A stretch of 56,075 nucleotides of DNA from Gluconacetobacter sacchari (GCF_014174255.1 NZ_JABEQJ010000030.1:1-56075), one strand, 5' to 3'; counted from the stretch's first letter, positions 1 to 8,877 are shown. Numbers and translations: made by a program. Notes: a model not told the origin generated them from the sequence alone.

Positions 1-129
1 CGCACTCATCGGAACCCGCTCAATGGCAGCGACAATGAAATGCGCCATATCGTCCGCCGGAAGCCACGACTTCAGGTCAGGCGGCAGAAGATATGGCTGG
101 GATCGGTCAAACGGGATGAAACGGCTCAT
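1..129 (-). mobile_element. IS1182-type transposase, N-terminal fragment (runs off left edge)
   Basis: On the minus strand an ATG at 129 opens a frame beginning MSRFIPFDRSQPYLLPPDLK and staying open to the window edge (43 codons seen). This opening, followed by a conserved 'LPADDMAHFIV' stretch, is typical of the N-terminal domain of IS1182-family transposases. Only the start is visible, so it cannot be said whether the element is intact. The call rests on recalled family resemblance. Confidence 0.72.
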
Positions 130-182
130 CCCAGCATACTATACCCTCGCCACTTCAAAGGGTACCCCAACCCGACAGGCTG

Positions 183-560
183 CTAAAACATGCGAAAGTG
201 ATGACATGACGACTTGCGCGTGTTGAAGCATAACGCGCGTAATCCTTGACGAGCCTGCGGCATCCCGCTCTGTGGCATCGAACGCAAGGTTCGGCTGTCG
301 AGGATGGCCGCCGTGGGTTCTGCCTTGCGGCCGGAGGCCATGCGCAGCACAGCCCGCAGGTCAGAGGCCAGTGCTTCGAAGCAGCCTGCCTCTATCCGGC
401 GACGAGATTGCTGATAGACCGCCGACCAAGGCGGAAGGTCATCCGGCATGGCGCGTCAGGCCATCCCGTAGCGGATCACAGCGCAACCCGTTGAACAGTT
501 TGCGCAGATCATGCCGCCGCTGTTCCGCGTCCTCATGCATAAGAGCAGGGTTCCACGCCT
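183..560 (-). pseudogene. IS5-family transposase remnant, frameshifted and internally deleted
   Basis: Minus-strand translation gives pieces of a DDE transposase of the IS5 group in changing frames. First comes HEDAEQRRHDLRKLFNGLR (about 540-480), then a frame change and a TGA where a Trp codon is expected. A second piece starts MPDDLPPWSAVYQQS at 449 and runs to AILDSRTLRS near 280. After that the sequence jumps, in another frame, to what looks like the C-terminal end (RLVKDYARYASTRASRHVIT, about 263-204). The central catalytic part is therefore missing. The copy cannot make an active transposase. Confidence 0.7.
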
Positions 561-603
561 TCCGGGATGCGGCGGGTGAGGTTCGGTGTCGCCAGGCTTG
601 AAT

Positions 604-1500
604 TCAAGCGACCACGGCCAAGCCGGGCGACGCGCGCAAGCGGGCGATGTCGCGCGCCGGCGGTTCTCCGAAGTGGCGGCGATATTCGCGACTGAATTGC
701 GAGGCGCTCTCGTACCCCACGCGCAAAGCGGCGGTCGCGACGTCAACGTCCTGGACCAGCATCAGACTGCGCGCGTCCTGTAGACGGAGCTGCTTCTGGA
801 ACTGTAATGGCGTCATCGCCGTCACGGCGCGAAAATGCTCGTGGAGGCTCGACGGACTCATGCCCACTTCCGTGGCCAGCCGCTCGATGCTGAACCGGTC
901 GCGGAAGTTCTTTCCGATCCAGGCGATGGCGCGGCCGATCTGCGCGACCCGACCCTGACCGGAGGTGATGTGGTGCATCCTCGCGCCATCGGGGCCGGCG
1001 AGCAGGCGATAGAGAATTTCCTGCTCGGCAAGCGGCCCCAGCACGGGCAGTGCCGCCGGATCATCGAGCAGGCGCAGCAGGCGCAGCACCGCGTCGAGCA
1101 GGCCAGGGCTGGCGTCGGATACCATCTTGCCGATGGGCGGGGATGGCGTTTCCGGCGACGGTACGCGCGACGCCAACTCGCCCAGCATGACGGGATCGAA
1201 GTCGAGGTACAGGCAGAGATACGGGTTGTCAGGCGTCGCTTCGACCACATGGGCTATCGCCGGCAGGTCGTAGGTCACGACTCCATAGCGGCCCGGCGCA
1301 TATCGGAACATGCGGTCGCCCAGCGTGACCTCCTTCTGCCCCTGCGCGACGAAGCACAATTGCGGCCGGTAAACATTCGGCATCGGCATCGTCACGGTGG
1401 AGGATCGAACAAACGTCATGCGTTCGATGGGGGTGGCGTGGAAACCATCCTTCGAGACGTACCTTACGATTATCGCTGCAATTTCCCTCAGTGCTTCCAT
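604..1500 (-). CDS. AraC-family transcriptional regulator
   Basis: 298 aa from the preferred start at 1500; an in-frame ATG at 1536 is also possible. The N-terminal half resembles the AraC_N cupin-like ligand domain (RPQLCFVAQGQKEV, then RYGVVTYDLPAIAHV). The last hundred residues hold the two helix-turn-helix motifs of AraC/XylS proteins (FSIERLATEVGMSPSSLHEH and VATAALRVGYESASQFSREY). It is transcribed divergently from the aldo/keto reductase at 1672, which it probably controls, as is common for this subfamily beside oxidoreductases. The inducer is unknown. Confidence 0.88.
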   Translation of the reverse strand: MEALREIAAIIVRYVSKDGFHATPIERMTFVRSSTVTMPMPNVYRPQLCFVAQGQKEVTLGDRMFRYAPGRYGVVTYDLPAIAHVVEATPDNPYLCLYLDFDPVMLGELASRVPSPETPSPPIGKMVSDASPGLLDAVLRLLRLLDDPAALPVLGPLAEQEILYRLLAGPDGARMHHITSGQGRVAQIGRAIAWIGKNFRDRFSIERLATEVGMSPSSLHEHFRAVTAMTPLQFQKQLRLQDARSLMLVQDVDVATAALRVGYESASQFSREYRRHFGEPPARDIARLRASPGLAVVA

Positions 1501-1671
1501 GAATCCGATCATCGCACGCACACTGAAGCACGGCAACGAGAACCGGCCGTTCCCGGAGGATCAGGCAGAAATCTCGGCGCATTAGGCTCACGATTCGGCC
1601 GTGCCATGCATCACAGTGCCGGCGGCGCGTCGGCCATGCAAAGATTGCCGCAGAACAAGTATGGAGCAAAC

Positions 1672-2631
1672 ATGACAACCGAAAATCTGAATATCCCGCC
1701 GGTCGCACTGGGTACCTGGGCCTGGGGCGACGGCGGTGAGACTGGCGATGGCTATTTCGGCAGCAGCCTCACTCAGGCTGGCCTGGAAGAGGTTGCCGAC
1801 AAGGCGCATGCGGCTGGCTTTACCCTGTGGGATACCGCCGTGGTGTACGGCATGGGTCGTTCGGAAACCGTGCTCGGGGGCGTCCTGAAGCGCTTCGACC
1901 GAAGCGCCTACCAGCTCTCGACGAAGTTTACCCCGCAGGTCGCGGGAGAAGGCGACGATCCGGTCGCCGACATGCTGGAGCAGAGCCTGGCACGCCTCGG
2001 CACCGACTATATCGACCTTTACTGGATTCACAGTCCCGCGGACGTAGCGTGGTGGACTCCGCACCTGATCCCGTTGCTGAAGAGCGGGAAGGTCAGACAT
2101 GTCGGCGTGTCGAATCACAATCTGGGCGAAATCGAGCTTGCCGACCGGATTCTGGGCGAGGCGGGCTTTCGGGTCGAAGCTGTCCAGAACCACTATAGCC
2201 TTCTCTATCGCAGTTCCGAGCAGGCCGGCATCCTGGACCACTGCCGCAAAGAGGGCATTCGATTCTTCGCCTATATGGTGCTCGAACAGGGCGCGCTGAG
2301 CGGCAAGTACAGCCCCGAGAACCCGCTGCCGGAAGGCACCAACCGCGCGCAAGCCTACAATGGTATCCTGCCCCAGTTGAAGGCCCTGACGAACAAGCTT
2401 GCCGCGATCGGCGCGAAGCAGGGCGCAGCGGCTTCCGATGTCGCTATAGCCTGGGCGATCGCCAAGGGCACGACGCCGCTCATCGGCGTCACGAGGCCTG
2501 GCTACATCGATGGTCTGGCCCGGGCCATCAGCATAAGGCTCTCGGGCGACGAGATTGCGGAGCTGGAAGCTCTCGCTGACGCCGCACGCGTGAACACCTG
2601 CGGCTGGTGGGAAAAAGAGATGCGAGTCTGA
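1672..2631 (+). CDS. Aldo/keto reductase
   Basis: 319 aa and full length for the family, which reduces aldehydes or ketones with NADPH in a TIM barrel. The tetrad is visible: Asp and Tyr in LWDTAVVYGMG, Lys in LSTKFTP and His in YWIHSP. The C-terminal SDVAIAWAIAKGTTPLIGV matches the cofactor-binding strand region. The start at 1672 was chosen because the AraC gene diverges just upstream and homology begins there; the open frame upstream overlaps that regulator on the other strand. Substrate cannot be told from sequence. It may once have paired with the broken SDR gene downstream. Confidence 0.9.
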   Translation: MTTENLNIPPVALGTWAWGDGGETGDGYFGSSLTQAGLEEVADKAHAAGFTLWDTAVVYGMGRSETVLGGVLKRFDRSAYQLSTKFTPQVAGEGDDPVADMLEQSLARLGTDYIDLYWIHSPADVAWWTPHLIPLLKSGKVRHVGVSNHNLGEIELADRILGEAGFRVEAVQNHYSLLYRSSEQAGILDHCRKEGIRFFAYMVLEQGALSGKYSPENPLPEGTNRAQAYNGILPQLKALTNKLAAIGAKQGAAASDVAIAWAIAKGTTPLIGVTRPGYIDGLARAISIRLSGDEIAELEALADAARVNTCGWWEKEMRV

Positions 2632-2699
2632 GGCTCCGCTGTCTCGACGTCCTCGACCCTGCCACAGCGCGGGCGGTCGTCTCGTTCCGCCTGGGCGGC

Positions 2700-2865
2700 C
2701 GCAATCTTGACGGAGGACGGTCACGGCGAGGCATCGCCACCTCGGGGTCCGCGCTGCGACTGAAGGGAATGCAGCCCCGTGTCACGCGGCTGTCGCGCAA
2801 GGTGCTGATCGGCCTGGGCTCGGCCTCCGCCCTTGCGATCGCGGGCGCCATCGCGGTCTATGAAA
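2700..2865 (+). pseudogene. trbI-like conjugal transfer gene fragment
   Basis: The stretch reads SALRLKGMQPRVTRLSRKVL followed by one hydrophobic segment (IGLGSASALAIAGAIAVY) in the frame covering 2748-2864. A short basic cytoplasmic tail plus a single membrane span of this kind is how TrbI/VirB10-type mating-channel proteins begin. A possible TTG start near 2713 would need a frameshift. Homology ends abruptly at about 2865, where unrelated sequence follows. The remainder up to 2995 shows no recognisable gene. The assignment relies on a short N-terminal match only. Confidence 0.45.
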
Positions 2866-2995
2866 CATCGTCGTTGGCGCGACGGTTATTGGATATCCAG
2901 GTCGCCGCACAGCGTGCGTCGGTCCACCCACGTCGTTACGTCCCGGTTGGGCTTCAACAGACACCTTACGTCAGATTTAGTCGAGACTTCTACAC

Positions 2996-3530
2996 GTGAA
3001 CAATGCCGGCTACGGCTATTTTGGTGCAATCGAGGAGGGCGAGGAAGCGGGCGTCCACGCGATGTTCGAAACCAATGTCTTTGCGCCGTGGCACATGGCC
3101 AAGGCGGTGCTTCCGGGCATGCGCAGGCGCGAGCACGGTCACGTCGTCAATATCAGCTCGGTCGGCGGGATGGTCACCCATCCCGCTGTAGGCTTCTACC
3201 ATATGGCCAAGTTCGCGCTGGAAGGCTTCTCCGAGACGCTGGCCAAGGAGGTTGCACCATTTGGCATCGGCGTGACGGTTGTCGAGCCAGGCGCCTTCCG
3301 CACCGAGTTTCGCGGTATGTCAAGCAAGCAGTCGAGCATCCGCCTGTCCGCCTATGCCGCAACCGCGGGCAAGGCGCGCGATTATCCAAGCGGTTGAGGC
3401 GGACAGGCCGCCGCTGCATCTCGTGATCGGCGGGGACGCGCTCGACCAGATTCGAAAGAAGCTGATGGAACTGAACCGGGAACTCGACATCTGGGAAGAT
3501 CTCACGCGCAGCACGAAGTTCGCTGACGCG
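2996..3530 (+). pseudogene. Short-chain dehydrogenase/reductase, 5'-truncated with internal deletion
   Basis: The frame begins directly at the NNAGYG motif of classical SDR enzymes, so the upstream Rossmann part with the cofactor glycine motif is gone. The catalytic region follows (NISSVGG, then YHMAK replacing the usual YxxxK context), then VVEPGAFRTEF. Near 3385 the frame is broken: AYAATAGKARDYPSG* stops, while the expected C-terminus (IIQAVEADRPPLHLVIGGDA to RSTKFADAS) continues in another frame to about 3525. Part of the intervening segment appears deleted. No functional product is expected. Confidence 0.8.
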
Positions 3531-3638
3531 TCACCGCTTCCACCGTCGCGGCGAGCCTGGTCAGGAGTTATGGCAGGAGCGCGGGTTGCGCCGCCCGTTC
3601 GCTGACTGCGATTTGCTGACTGCGATGGACGAATGGCG

Positions 3639-3815
3639 TCAGAAGGTGGGGGCGGCCGGTTCCGGGTCCGGTTCCTGCTCGTCGATCGACAGGAGGGCCT
3701 GTTCCCTGCTGGAGAAGGGGCCAGCCAGAAGGATGGTGGTGCCATCCATGATGTACCACCCGTTCTCGCGGGGCGCGACGGGAGCGGTCCTGTCGTCAAG
3801 ATAGATCGCGATCAT
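3639..3815 (-). CDS. Small protein of unknown function (58 aa)
   Basis: ATG at 3815 is preceded by a good ribosome site (GAAGGAGCG, about 5 nt spacing). The product starts MIAIYLDDRTAPVAPRENGW, continues YIMDGTTILLAGPFSSREQA, and ends in an acidic, Pro-rich tail before TGA at 3639. It has no signal peptide or membrane span. It lies 51 bp after the DUF2934 gene on the same strand, so the two may be co-transcribed. I do not recognise a family. The hydrophobic/charged pattern and the ribosome site make it more likely real than chance. Confidence 0.6.
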   Translation of the reverse strand: MIAIYLDDRTAPVAPRENGWYIMDGTTILLAGPFSSREQALLSIDEQEPDPEPAAPTF

Positions 3816-3866
3816 CCGGGACGCTCCTTCATGGACGATCTGTCGGGGGCCGGCGGCCGAGGGCCG

Positions 3867-4202
3867 TCAGGTTTCGTCCTTCAGGGTCTTTTCTTCTTCC
3901 TGCCGGGTTGCGAAGGGGGTTTCCCGCTTGTCGTCCAGGGGATTCATGGAGCCGCCGGGATTGCCGAGATTGTCTTCCAGCCAAGCTTCCTCGATGGGCT
4001 GGCCGTTGGCGTCGAGAGGGACGGGCGAGGCGACCGGAATCTGCCCGGCATCGGCATTGAGTTCCATCCCGATCAGGTCGGACGCGGCTTCCATATAGGC
4101 GTCGGGGCCGGAGGCGGGCCTGCCGTCGGCGACCCACATTTCCTTTGCCTTGGCGAGAATGCGGGCGTCTCGTTCAGGGGAGGAGTCCAGCGGGTTTTCC
4201 AT
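3867..4202 (-). CDS. DUF2934-type small protein
   Basis: 111 aa. The N-terminal part (ERDARILAKAKEMWVADGRP, then an amphipathic helix) matches the DUF2934 pattern, in which short proteins carry an 'A..W...GRP' helix of unknown function. Such genes are frequent in rhizobia and acetic acid bacteria and are often linked to stress genes, but no biochemical role is established. It lies on the same strand, downstream of the encapsulin operon (65 bp gap), and upstream of the 58-aa gene. Confidence 0.7.
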   Translation of the reverse strand: MENPLDSSPERDARILAKAKEMWVADGRPASGPDAYMEAASDLIGMELNADAGQIPVASPVPLDANGQPIEEAWLEDNLGNPGGSMNPLDDKRETPFATRQEEEKTLKDET

Positions 4203-4267
4203 ATGTCCTGTCCTTGGGCATCGCCGGCATGAAACGCTTCATGCCGGGGTTTGTTGCGGGCGGGCGA

Positions 4268-5083
4268 TCAGGCGGCGGGGGCGGCGGGTTGATCGAGGGC
4301 GACGGTCGCCTCGCTGGTCAGGACGCGGAAGACGAAGCTCTCCTGGAGGTACAGTTCGACCGTTTCCGCGGTGTGCGACAGGTAGCCGATCGAGAAATCC
4401 TGCCCGACATCCAGCATCAGGTCGCCGCCGCGCATCGAGACGACGAATGCGCCCTCGATGGCCGGGGCCCAGATGATCTTTCCGTCGATCATGCTCTCGA
4501 TATGTTTGAGGATCGGGTAGCCGTCATCGTCGCCGCCGCTGACATTGGCATAGGCCTGCGCGCCGAGGACGATGGCATACGGGCCGTTGACGCCGGCCAG
4601 GCGCAGCGCGCCGAGGGCGGCGGCGAAGGCGCGGGGATAGTCCTTGGCCTGGGCGGGGAGCGCCAGGTGGGCGTTGGACGTGCCGTGGCGGATGCCCAGG
4701 ATGCCGGCCGCCGCGTAGCCGTCGAAAATCGCGCGATCCTCGGCGAAGGCGATCTGCCGGGCCGCGTCCTTGACCGGCTGCCAGTCGGAATCCAGCGAGC
4801 CGCGATCGACGGCATCGATTTCGGTGCGCAGCAGGGTGAAGGGCACGCGCAGTTCCACCAGCGGCAGGACCTCGCGCCGCAGGGCGCTGATGCCGGTGCC
4901 GGGGGCGTCGATCGGCGTGCCGCGCCCGGTGCCGATGCCGGCGAAGGCGGTGCCTTTCGGCTCCGGCGTGTCGACGACGCGGCGACCGGCCAGGTGACGG
5001 CGGATGGTGCGGGCGGCCTCGTCCTCGATCTGCGCCCAGGCCTCGCTGGAGATCGGGGCCAGGTGTTTGTGGAGATTGCTCAT
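4268..5083 (-). CDS. enc: Encapsulin shell protein (family 1)
   Basis: 271 aa, the usual length of family 1 encapsulins (linocin M18/HK97 fold). It starts MSNLHKHLAPISSEAWAQI and carries the conserved family features RVVDTPEPKG, AFAEDRAIFDGYAAAGI and SFVFRVLTSEATVAL near the end. Shells of this type are normally 60-subunit icosahedra about 24 nm across. The start codon lies one base after the stop of the DyP peroxidase gene (TGA-C-ATG), so the two are translationally coupled and form a cargo-shell pair. The C-terminus is Ala/Pro-rich. Confidence 0.95.
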   Translation of the reverse strand: MSNLHKHLAPISSEAWAQIEDEAARTIRRHLAGRRVVDTPEPKGTAFAGIGTGRGTPIDAPGTGISALRREVLPLVELRVPFTLLRTEIDAVDRGSLDSDWQPVKDAARQIAFAEDRAIFDGYAAAGILGIRHGTSNAHLALPAQAKDYPRAFAAALGALRLAGVNGPYAIVLGAQAYANVSGGDDDGYPILKHIESMIDGKIIWAPAIEGAFVVSMRGGDLMLDVGQDFSIGYLSHTAETVELYLQESFVFRVLTSEATVALDQPAAPAA

Positions 5084-5084
5084 G

Positions 5085-6179
5085 TCAGGTGTCCTTCCGG
5101 AGGGAGCCGATGCCCAGCGAGCCGTCCTGCGGGCCTGTGGACGGCTGATCGGTGGTGGGGGCGGAGGGAGGGGCGGGGGCGTCCATGTCCGGCGCGTTGT
5201 CGAGGAAGTCGCCGGTGGGGATGAAGAACAGCGCGCCGGTAACGGCGGTGCTGACATCCAGCAGCCGGTCGTAATTGCCGGGCGGGTTGCCGATGAACAT
5301 GTTCCGCAGCATCTGCTCGGTGCGCGCGGGAGAGCGCGCATAGCCGATGAAACAGGTGCCGAACTCGCCCTTGCCCACGTCGCCGAACGGCATGTTGTCG
5401 CGCACGATCTGGAGTTGCTGGCCGTTTTCCTCGATGTTGGTGAGGACGTTATGGGCGAAGCTGGGCTTGGCCGCTTCCGCCAGCTCGATATCCGACAGCT
5501 TTCGCCGGCCGATGATGCGTTCCTGCGTCTCGGTCGGGATGGCGTCCCATTTCTTCAGGTCGTGCAGGTATTTCTGGATGATGACATAGCTGCCGCCCGC
5601 GAAATCGGGATCTTCGTCGCCGACGATGGCCGCGTCGATCGCGGATTGTCCGGACGGGTTCTCGGTGCCGTCGACGAATCCGAGCAGGTCGCGCTCGTCG
5701 AAATATTTGAATCCGTGGATCTCGTCCACCACGCGACCGGCGCCTTCCAGCCTGGAGACGATGGCGGCCGCCAACTCGAAACAGAGATCCATCCGGGCGG
5801 CGCGGATGTGGAAGAGCAGGTCGCCCGGCGTGGCGGGGGCGTGATGCACGCCCCGGATTTCCTGAAACGGATGGAGATCGCGCGGGCGGGGCGTGCCGAA
5901 GAGTTGGTCCCATGCGCGCGAACCGATGCCGGTGACGCAGCTTAGCCTTCCGTCGGGGATGCGGAAGCCGACGCCACGGACGAGGGAGGAGAGGTCGCCC
6001 ATGAGGCCGCGGACCTGCGCGTTGATCGATTCGCTCTCATCCAGCGTCACGACGAGAAAGATCGCGGCCTGGGTCAGCTTCGCATCGACGGGTTGGGGTG
6101 TGGCCAATGAACTGGAACTCCCTGCCGACGGGCTCGTATGACATTCACTGCCCGCCAACATAGGCGGATGGCGCTTCAT
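5085..6179 (-). CDS. DyP-type heme peroxidase, encapsulin cargo
   Basis: 364 aa. The DyP signature GFVDG is at residues 167-171, the likely proximal heme His is H243 (FAHNVL) and the distal Arg is R260 (RDNMPFG). After the catalytic domain comes a flexible Pro/Asp/Ala-rich linker (about 325-350) and a C-terminal peptide DGSLGIGSLRKD (352-363). That peptide has the form of encapsulin cargo-loading peptides. It therefore probably sits inside the shell encoded just downstream and handles peroxide or oxidises an unknown reductant. The first 25-30 residues are low-complexity Ser-rich, so a later start is possible. Confidence 0.94.
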   Translation of the reverse strand: MKRHPPMLAGSECHTSPSAGSSSSLATPQPVDAKLTQAAIFLVVTLDESESINAQVRGLMGDLSSLVRGVGFRIPDGRLSCVTGIGSRAWDQLFGTPRPRDLHPFQEIRGVHHAPATPGDLLFHIRAARMDLCFELAAAIVSRLEGAGRVVDEIHGFKYFDERDLLGFVDGTENPSGQSAIDAAIVGDEDPDFAGGSYVIIQKYLHDLKKWDAIPTETQERIIGRRKLSDIELAEAAKPSFAHNVLTNIEENGQQLQIVRDNMPFGDVGKGEFGTCFIGYARSPARTEQMLRNMFIGNPPGNYDRLLDVSTAVTGALFFIPTGDFLDNAPDMDAPAPPSAPTTDQPSTGPQDGSLGIGSLRKDT

Positions 6180-6420
6180 GACAAGAGATCGGCGGTGGCT
6201 AAATAACCTGATCGATCACATATCCATCATCGTTATAATCTGTGCGCATAATGCCATAAGCAAAAGGTCTTGGACGCATCCGGCGCGCATGATCTAGCGA
6301 GACGGCGGCACATCATGGCATATCCGGTGAGACGGGCCGGAAGGCATGCCGCGGGAGCGGAAGCGCGCTTTCCGCGTTGTCCCGACGATGACGGATGTCC
6401 ACGCTTTTAGGAAACCATCG
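6180..6420. promoter_or_regulatory. Divergent promoter region between DyP/encapsulin and cydAB operons
   Basis: This 241-bp gap is clearly more AT-rich than its surroundings. It holds a perfect palindrome TGATCGATCA (6209-6218) and a TATAAT box (6234-6239) pointing towards cydA; no convincing -35 was seen. The palindrome resembles half-sites of Crp/Fnr-type regulators, which would suit both an oxidase and a peroxidase operon, but this is inference. Confidence 0.4.
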
Positions 6421-7854
6421 ATGCAGACCGCCCCCGACCCCGCACTGCTTCTCGCGCGCTTCCAGTTTGCCTTTACCGTGGGTGTCCATATCGTCTTCCC
6501 GGCCTTTTCGATCGGGCTGGCGGCGTACCTGGCCGTACTGGAGGGGGCGTGGCTGAGGACCGGGCGGCAGGTCTTTCTCGATCTCTACCGATACTGGATC
6601 AAGGCTTTTTCGATCGTTTTCAGCATGGGCGTGGTCTCGGGGCTGGTCATGTCCTACGAGTTCGGGACCAACTGGTCGGTCTTTTCGAGGAAAGCGGGGC
6701 CGATTACCGGTGTCCTGCTGTCGTACGAGGTCATGACCGCCTTCTTCCTGGAGGCCGGGTTCCTGGGCGTGATGCTGTTCGGCATGAACAAGGTCGGGCG
6801 GGGGCTGCATTTCGCGGCCACATGCTGCGTCTCGGTGGGGACGCTGATTTCGATGACCTGGATCCTGGCTTCGAATTCCTGGATGCAGACGCCGCGCGGC
6901 TATACGATCGACCCCGCCACCGGACGCTTCATGCCCGATGACTGGCTGGCCATCATCTTCAATCCGTCCTTTCCGTTCCGGCTGGTCCATATGGGGCTGG
7001 CGGCGTTTCTCTCGGTCGCGTTCGTCGTGGGGGCGACCGGCGCGTGGCATATGCTCAAGGCGCGGCGGGCGGGGGCGATTGCCAGCGAGCCGGTGCGGGT
7101 GATGTTCTCGATGGCCATGTGGATGGCGGCGATCGTGGCGCCCTTGCAGGTGTTGGCTGGCGATGCGCACGGCCTGAACACGCTGAAATACCAGCCGGTG
7201 AAGATCGCCGCGATGGAGGGCGACTGGGACACCGAGGGGCGGGCGCCGGAGATCCTGTTCGGCATTCCGAACATGAGGACGGAGCGGACCGACTATGCCA
7301 TACGGCTGCCGCTCGCGGGGTCGCTGATCCTGACGCACAGCCTGGACGGCAAGGTGCCGGGGATGAAGGATTTTCCGCGCGACCAGCGGCCGCCTTCGCC
7401 GGTCATCTTCTTCTCGTTCCGCATCATGGTCGGTCTGGCGATGCTGATGGTGCTGGTCGGGTTCTGGTCGCTGTGGCTGCGGCGGACCAGCGCGCTGTTT
7501 ACCAGCCCGGTCTTTCATCGGGTGGTGCTGTGCATGGCGCCCGCCGGCTTTATCGCGCTGCTGTGTGGCTGGGTGACCACCGAGGTCGGGCGGCAGCCCT
7601 GGACCGTCTATGGCCTGCTGCGGACGTCCGACAGCGTTTCGCCCATCGTACTGTCCAGCATGGCGGTGACGATGGCGGCTTTCGTGGTGGTGTATGTGAT
7701 CGTATTCGGGTCGGGGCTGGGCATCCTGCTGCGCCTGCTGGGGCGCGCGCCGGTGGAAGGCGAGCAGGGGGCCAGCCCCGCGCACCCGGCCGACGTGCTG
7801 GCGACGCATACGCATCCGGGGATCGCCGGCCCCATTCCCGGTGAAGGAGCCTGA
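6421..7854 (+). CDS. cydA: Cytochrome bd-type quinol oxidase subunit I (CIO-like)
   Basis: 477 aa integral membrane subunit that binds quinol and the three hemes and reduces O2 to water. The start at 6421 begins MQTAPDPALLLARFQFAFTV, as in the family. Visible motifs are the heme-ligand helix VGVHIVFP, FRLVHMG (H190), KYQP of the Q-loop (257-260) and GRQPW (390-394). The Q-loop C-terminal insert of E. coli CydA is lacking, which places it in the short-loop, cyanide-insensitive (CioA) group found in Acetobacteraceae. cydB follows after 3 bp. Confidence 0.95.
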   Translation: MQTAPDPALLLARFQFAFTVGVHIVFPAFSIGLAAYLAVLEGAWLRTGRQVFLDLYRYWIKAFSIVFSMGVVSGLVMSYEFGTNWSVFSRKAGPITGVLLSYEVMTAFFLEAGFLGVMLFGMNKVGRGLHFAATCCVSVGTLISMTWILASNSWMQTPRGYTIDPATGRFMPDDWLAIIFNPSFPFRLVHMGLAAFLSVAFVVGATGAWHMLKARRAGAIASEPVRVMFSMAMWMAAIVAPLQVLAGDAHGLNTLKYQPVKIAAMEGDWDTEGRAPEILFGIPNMRTERTDYAIRLPLAGSLILTHSLDGKVPGMKDFPRDQRPPSPVIFFSFRIMVGLAMLMVLVGFWSLWLRRTSALFTSPVFHRVVLCMAPAGFIALLCGWVTTEVGRQPWTVYGLLRTSDSVSPIVLSSMAVTMAAFVVVYVIVFGSGLGILLRLLGRAPVEGEQGASPAHPADVLATHTHPGIAGPIPGEGA

Positions 7855-7857
7855 GCC

Positions 7858-8877
7858 ATGATGGATTTCGCGCATTGGCTGCCGATCGTGTGGGCCGTCA
7901 TCCTGGTGGCCGCGATCAGCATCTATGTCATTCTCGACGGGTTCGACCTCGGGATCGGGATGTTGTTCGCGCTGGAACGCGACCGGGGGCGGCGGGATGT
8001 GATGGTCAATACCATCGCCCCGGTCTGGGACGGGAACGAGACATGGATGGTGCTGGGCGGCGCCGTGATGTACGGGGTGTTTCCCGGGGCCTATGCCACG
8101 CTGCTGCCGGCGTTCTACCTGCCGATCGTGCTGATGCTGCTGGCGCTGATCTTTCGCGGGGTGTCGTTCGAGTTCCGTGTCATGACGCGGGAGACGGCGC
8201 GGGAGGGGCTGTGGGAGATGGGTTTCCTGGCCGGGTCCGCCATCGCCGCGTTCAGCCAGGGGGCGATCCTGGGCGGGGTGATCCAGGGGGTGGCCATTAC
8301 CGACGGCGCCTTCAGCGGCGGCGCGCTGGACTGGCTGACGCCGTTCAGCGCCCTGTGCGGGGTGGCGGTGATGTGCGGCTATGCCCTGCTGGGCGCGACC
8401 TGGCTGGTGTGGCGGACGACCGGGGTGCTGGAGGCATCGTGCCGCCGGTGGGCCGGGCGGCTGGCCATCGCGCTGTTCCTGGCCATCGTCGCGGTCAGCC
8501 TGTGGACGCCGCTGCTGCATGCGCCCTATCTGCGGCGCTGGACCGACTGGCCGAATATCCTGTTCGTCGCGCCGGTGCCGGTGCTGGTCGTCGTGCTGGG
8601 GGGGCTGCTGGCCGCAGGCCTGCGGCGCGGCCATTCGCGGGTGCCGTTCCTGTGTGCCCTCGGCTGGTTCTTCCTGTGCCTTTCGGGGCTCGGCATTACC
8701 GTCTGGCCCTATGCCGTGCCGCCCAGCCTGACGCTGTGGGATGTGTCGTCGCCGCCGTCCAGCCAGTTCTTCCAGCTTGTCGGCACCGCCATCCTGCTGC
8801 CGATCATCCTGACCTATACCATTTATTCCTATCGCGTGTTTCGCGGGAAAGTGACGGAAGCCGATGGCTATCACTGA
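7858..8877 (+). CDS. cydB: Cytochrome bd-type quinol oxidase subunit II (CIO-like)
   Basis: 339 aa with eight or more hydrophobic helices. The family hallmark near the N-terminus is present (ILDGFDLGIGML, then PVWDGNETWMVLGGAVMYGV). It pairs with cydA immediately upstream. Its stop codon lies inside the next small gene (14-bp overlap), so translation of the oxidase and the small peptide is coupled. Confidence 0.95.
   Translation: MMDFAHWLPIVWAVILVAAISIYVILDGFDLGIGMLFALERDRGRRDVMVNTIAPVWDGNETWMVLGGAVMYGVFPGAYATLLPAFYLPIVLMLLALIFRGVSFEFRVMTRETAREGLWEMGFLAGSAIAAFSQGAILGGVIQGVAITDGAFSGGALDWLTPFSALCGVAVMCGYALLGATWLVWRTTGVLEASCRRWAGRLAIALFLAIVAVSLWTPLLHAPYLRRWTDWPNILFVAPVPVLVVVLGGLLAAGLRRGHSRVPFLCALGWFFLCLSGLGITVWPYAVPPSLTLWDVSSPPSSQFFQLVGTAILLPIILTYTIYSYRVFRGKVTEADGYH

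Noticed and set aside
835-1671. N-terminal extension of the aldo/keto reductase frame
   Set aside because: The extension lies antisense to the AraC regulator and has no reductase homology. The reductase begins at 1672.
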